34,133 nt of DNA from Flavicella sp042091695 (lineage in GTDB: Bacteria > Bacteroidota > Bacteroidia > Flavobacteriales > Flavobacteriaceae), in contig JBELHA010000035.1 of NCBI GenBank assembly GCA_042091695.1, positions 1-34,133 of the forward strand, written 5' to 3'. Under the pieces are notes generated by a model, which saw only the letters and a program-made list of their open reading frames with translations, was not told the DNA's origin and searched no databases. Position 1 is the stretch's first letter; every line of letters starts with the position of its first letter. Shown one piece after another: positions 31,678 through 34,133 of this stretch. A program made the position numbers and the translations under genes.

Positions 31678-32687
31678 TCAAATAAATAAGCAATTTTGAT
31701 AGCACCGTATGTGTTTGATGCTTCTATCATTTCCTCTAGTGTTTTTGAATACCTAATAGCAGCATACGATAGATTCATTCTTTTAAATGCATATTTTATA
31801 CCTATTTCCATTTCTATATTTAGGGGAATCAAGGTGTAGTCAACTTGTCTCGCCTCATTTGGTAAGGTACCTTGTATTGTGGCATTGTAAAAGGTATAAT
31901 TTATTTGAGGCTTGAGGTATATAAATAATTCTTTTTGTTGTATTGTTGGTTGGTTGTATAGGTTGCTATCTAGAAGAGTAGTAGCGTTAAAAGAGGACAA
32001 AGGGGTTTTCAATAGATTTATTCTACTGTATATGTTTGCTGAAGCATGTGAGTGTATTGTTCCAATTTTAGCCGTTGTTGTTACTATGAAATCCATATAC
32101 CGTTTCTCTTTCTTGGAAAGTGGTTGTAGGTAGCTCGCTTCGATATTGATTGCAAATTTATTTTGTATTTGATTTTTCCAAGCCTTGTTTTCTGCATATC
32201 CGATTGACTGATGTAAGGTGTTTTGTATTTCAGCAGCTTTAGTTACAGGACCAATGGCTCCTAATTCTATCCCAGTTATAAGTGCATTATTCTTATTAAA
32301 CGTATTTTTTTTATAGCTTAAAAACGCATACCCCGCATAGGGCCTATCAATCGAATTGTCTTTTATTTTGTGAAACTGAGGGGTGTACATTTTATGAACT
32401 ACTTGGAATTCATGTATTGTTTTTGATGCTCTGTTTAGATTCGGATCTGCATATCTGTAAGATACAAACAAGCCATTGGTGTAGTACCTGTCGTAATACG
32501 TAGACACAAAGAGATCATTTTCATTTAAGACCGAGATTGCTTTCGATAAAGTTGTTTGTGTCCTTCCTTTTGTGCTTGCTAATAAGAGGATAGCTAGCAG
32601 TAATTTTTTTAGAATTATATTGTTAGAAGTCAACAATTTTTTGGATTTTGGGTGCTCAAAAATACATTTTTTAATGCATTTTTTCAT
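31674..32687 (-). CDS. LpxR-like lipid A deacylase family outer-membrane protein (DUF2219)
   Basis: A 337-residue predicted outer-membrane beta-barrel. The motifs NENDLFVSTYYDRYYTNG and RPYAGYAFLSY are those of the LpxR/DUF2219 family, in which the N-terminal Asn-Asp pair belongs to the active site that removes the 3'-acyloxyacyl group of lipid A; a candidate catalytic His is seen in EFQVVHKMYTP, not certain. The signal peptide core LKKLLLAILLLASTKGRTQ is preceded by 27 residues (MKKCIKKCIFEHPKSK...), unusually long. The only ATG is at 32687; a TTG near residue 18 would give a normal signal. The gene begins just 20 nt after the lipA terminator, leaving almost no promoter space. Confidence 0.85.
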   Translation of the reverse strand: MKKCIKKCIFEHPKSKKLLTSNNIILKKLLLAILLLASTKGRTQTTLSKAISVLNENDLFVSTYYDRYYTNGLFVSYRYADPNLNRASKTIHEFQVVHKMYTPQFHKIKDNSIDRPYAGYAFLSYKKNTFNKNNALITGIELGAIGPVTKAAEIQNTLHQSIGYAENKAWKNQIQNKFAINIEASYLQPLSKKEKRYMDFIVTTTAKIGTIHSHASANIYSRINLLKTPLSSFNATTLLDSNLYNQPTIQQKELFIYLKPQINYTFYNATIQGTLPNEARQVDYTLIPLNIEMEIGIKYAFKRMNLSYAAIRYSKTLEEMIEASNTYGAIKIAYLFD

Positions 32688-32707
32688 TACGGTAACATTG
32701 TTAAATT

Positions 32708-32735
32708 AAAAAGCTCTGATTGACAGAGCTTTTTT
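32708..32735 (-). terminator. Terminator of lipA
   Basis: An 11-bp stem (AAAAAGCTCTG at 32708-32718 with CAGAGCTTTTT at 32725-32735) and 5-nt loop; A/T runs on both sides make it bidirectional. It lies 90 nt past the lipA stop and 20 nt before the lpxR-like ATG. Confidence 0.88.
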
Positions 32736-32824
32736 AACTAACCAAAATTTAATTTATGAAAAATGAGGAAATCACCCCTCAATTAACATAAAACAAATTT
32801 CGTGCCACATATGTTTTTGTGCTT

Positions 32825-33694
32825 TTATTCGAGATGTTTTTGAGCTTTGTAAGAAGATCGTACCAAGGCGCTACTTTCTACATGTCTAAAACCGAGTTCC
32901 AAACCTATTTTTTTATATTTTTCAAACTGTTCAGGAGTTATGAATTCTTTCACAGGTAAGTGTTTTTTAGAGGGTTGTAAATATTGCCCTATAGTTACGA
33001 CGTCTACTTTGGCAGCAGCTAAGTCGTGCAATGTTTCAATCACTTCTTCTTCAGTTTCTCCAAGTCCAAGCATGATCCCAGATTTTGTTCTTCTTTGTCC
33101 ATTGTCTTTCAAGTACTTTAGGACTTGTAAACTTCTATCGTATTTTGCTTGTATTCGAACTTCTCTTGTCAACCTTCGTACTGTTTCCATATTGTGAGAA
33201 ATAACTTCAGGAGCAGCTTCTAAAAGACGGTCTATGTTTTTCTCTATCCCTTGAAAATCGGGAATTAATGTCTCTAATGTAGTAGTAGGATTTGCTCTGC
33301 GAATCGCTTCAATAGTTTCTTTCCAAATGATAGAACCACCATCTTTCAAATCGTCTCTATCGACTGATGTAATAACTGCATGTTTTATTTTCATGAGTTT
33401 GATAGAACGGGCTACCTTTTCTGGCTCATCCCATTCAACTGTTTCTGGTCTTCCAGTTTTAACACCACAAAAACCACAAGAACGCGTACATATATTTCCC
33501 AAAATCATAAAAGTTGCTGTACCTTCTCCCCAGCATTCTCCCATGTTAGGACAACTTCCACTCGCACAAATTGTATTTAATTTGTATTTGTCTACCAATC
33601 CTCTTAATTCTGTGTATTTTTTTCCTACTGGTAGTTTCACACGAAGCCACTTAGGCTTTGCAACACGCTTTTCAGTAATGATTTGTTCTGACAT
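32825..33694 (-). CDS. lipA: Lipoyl synthase
   Basis: A radical SAM enzyme of 289 residues that inserts two sulfurs into octanoyl chains on E2 and GcvH proteins. Both iron-sulfur sites are visible: the auxiliary cluster cysteines C43, C48, C54 (CASGSCPNMGEC) and the radical SAM triad C69, C73, C76 (CTRSCGFC). The C-terminal RSSY supplies the Ser ligand to the auxiliary cluster. Also present are VKTGRP, ITSVDRDDLKDGG and GLGETEEE. The start MSEQIITEK is preceded by a good -7 box. Single gene, followed by a terminator. The octanoyltransferase lipB is not in the window. Confidence 0.97.
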   Translation of the reverse strand: MSEQIITEKRVAKPKWLRVKLPVGKKYTELRGLVDKYKLNTICASGSCPNMGECWGEGTATFMILGNICTRSCGFCGVKTGRPETVEWDEPEKVARSIKLMKIKHAVITSVDRDDLKDGGSIIWKETIEAIRRANPTTTLETLIPDFQGIEKNIDRLLEAAPEVISHNMETVRRLTREVRIQAKYDRSLQVLKYLKDNGQRRTKSGIMLGLGETEEEVIETLHDLAAAKVDVVTIGQYLQPSKKHLPVKEFITPEQFEKYKKIGLELGFRHVESSALVRSSYKAQKHLE

Positions 33695-33714
33695 AAATTC
33701 AATTTTATCAGTTG

Positions 33715-33722
33715 CAAAGTTA
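33715..33722 (-). promoter_or_regulatory. -7 promoter box for lipA
   Basis: On the minus strand TAACTTTG, a perfect TAnnTTTG, 20 nt before the lipA ATG. The -33 is weak (TTTT-like at about 18 nt). The remaining spacer up to 33936 shows no other feature. Confidence 0.5.
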
Positions 33723-33936
33723 CAAAAAGCTTCGCTATAAAAGGTGTTGTTTTTTTAAAGTATTTAAACTCAAAAAAACAGTTATTAAGAACTACTTTTT
33801 ATGCAAACTTTAATAAATTTCTGTTTTTCAGAAACAACACGAGCTGAGATTTTAATTTTTAGATATATTTTGTGTGCAAAATTTAGTTTCTTGTAAGATA
33901 TTGCGGCATGCCTCTATGAATCAACATACCCAACAA

Positions 33937-33966
33937 AAAAACACTTATATTTCTATAAGTGTTTTT
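33937..33966 (-). terminator. Terminator of the truncated gene at the right edge
   Basis: A 13-bp stem (AAAAACACTTATA at 33937-33949 with TATAAGTGTTTTT at 33954-33966) and 4-nt loop. It lies 27 nt past the stop codon of the minus-strand gene entering from the right. Confidence 0.9.
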
Positions 33967-33992
33967 GTTATTATTTTAAATCTAGCTTTAAA

Positions 33993-34133
33993 TTATTCGC
34001 TGAAATTTTCGGTTTCCAATTCAGATTCTGTAGTTTCAACCTCAGAAATTGGCTTTAAGTTCTCAGGAATTTCCTCGTTTAATGCTGCTTCTTCTTCTCC
34101 GCTGTAGTAAGGAAATACATCTAAAATTGGAGA
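33993..34133 (-). CDS. C-terminal tail of a minus-strand gene, truncated by the window
   Basis: 46 codons and a TAA stop remain on the minus strand, ending at a terminator. The peptide (SPILDVFPYYSGEEEAALNE, then a stretch rich in Glu, Ser and Thr ending ENFSE) is strongly acidic, with 14 or more Glu/Asp. Such a disordered acidic tail gives no clue to family. The coding call rests on the open frame to the edge, its amino-acid make-up and the terminator placed correctly after its stop. Confidence 0.7.
   Translation of the reverse strand, partial: SPILDVFPYYSGEEEAALNEEIPENLKPISEVETTESELETENFSE

Noticed and set aside
32760..32824. Possible riboswitch or leader RNA between lipA and its terminator
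   Set aside because: The sequence is the lipA 3' untranslated part; only short weak pairings are seen and no known class is matched.
1..34133. CRISPR arrays, insertion sequences, prophage or integrase genes, defence systems
   Set aside because: No direct-repeat array, transposase, integrase or known defence gene was seen; the two tRNA genes are not flanked by integrated elements in the window.

Overview
The window is AT-rich and reads as a chromosomal stretch of a member of the Bacteroidota, very probably family Flavobacteriaceae. The evidence is a PorP/SprF outer-membrane protein, a secreted enzyme-like protein with a type IX secretion (T9SS) C-terminal sorting domain, PD40/OmpA proteins, DUF3822, a DnaE polymerase carrying its own N-terminal proofreading exonuclease, and repeated promoters of the Bacteroidota form TTTG-N18/19-TAnnTTTG. 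There is no phage, transposon, CRISPR array or plasmid gene. Most of the window is housekeeping genome, with a few accessory pieces.

Layout. 1-3908 is an envelope/T9SS-associated block: the 3' part of a PD40-OmpA protein, a LytTR regulator, a long non-coding leader with a nested hairpin, and a PorP/SprF gene. 3965-9921 is dnaE (polymerase plus exonuclease), hemW and a small MmcQ/YjbR protein, closed by a hairpin shared with the convergent M20 dipeptidase gene (9933-11321). A tRNA-Leu(UAG) and manA follow. 12927-17107 is an accessory island: a 995-residue secreted beta-helix protein (minus) facing away from a KduD/gluconate-5-dehydrogenase-like SDR (plus). Their shared 398-bp spacer holds a perfect 22-bp palindrome. 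This looks like a small, probably repressor-controlled, polysaccharide/uronate locus.

17249-23783 is a housekeeping cluster: tRNA-Met, START-like protein, class IV aminotransferase, YqgE/AlgH, HU, fmt, recQ, a NadR-like ATPase and DUF493. 23881-27959 is a tightly packed three-gene periplasmic folding operon: a double-parvulin PPIase, a SurA-like lipoprotein without a visible parvulin domain, and SurA. It ends in a perfect 40-bp palindrome shared with the convergent rsmD. rsmD, DUF3822 and a two-TM protein form a minus-strand operon whose promoter sits back-to-back with that of a RecD-like helicase. An LpxR-like lipid A deacylase, lipA and the acidic C-terminal tail of a truncated gene finish the window.

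I see no clear new multi-gene system. The best leads are: the duplicated-module beta-helix protein with its divergent SDR and palindromic operator; the nested hairpin upstream of porP/sprF; the degenerate PHP domain of DnaE paired with a fused DEDDh exonuclease; and the parvulin-less lipoprotein inside the PPIase operon. Many start codons were moved to an internal ATG because the longest frames open with TTG; two genes (the SurA-like lipoprotein with GTG, recQ with TTG) do appear to use non-ATG starts.
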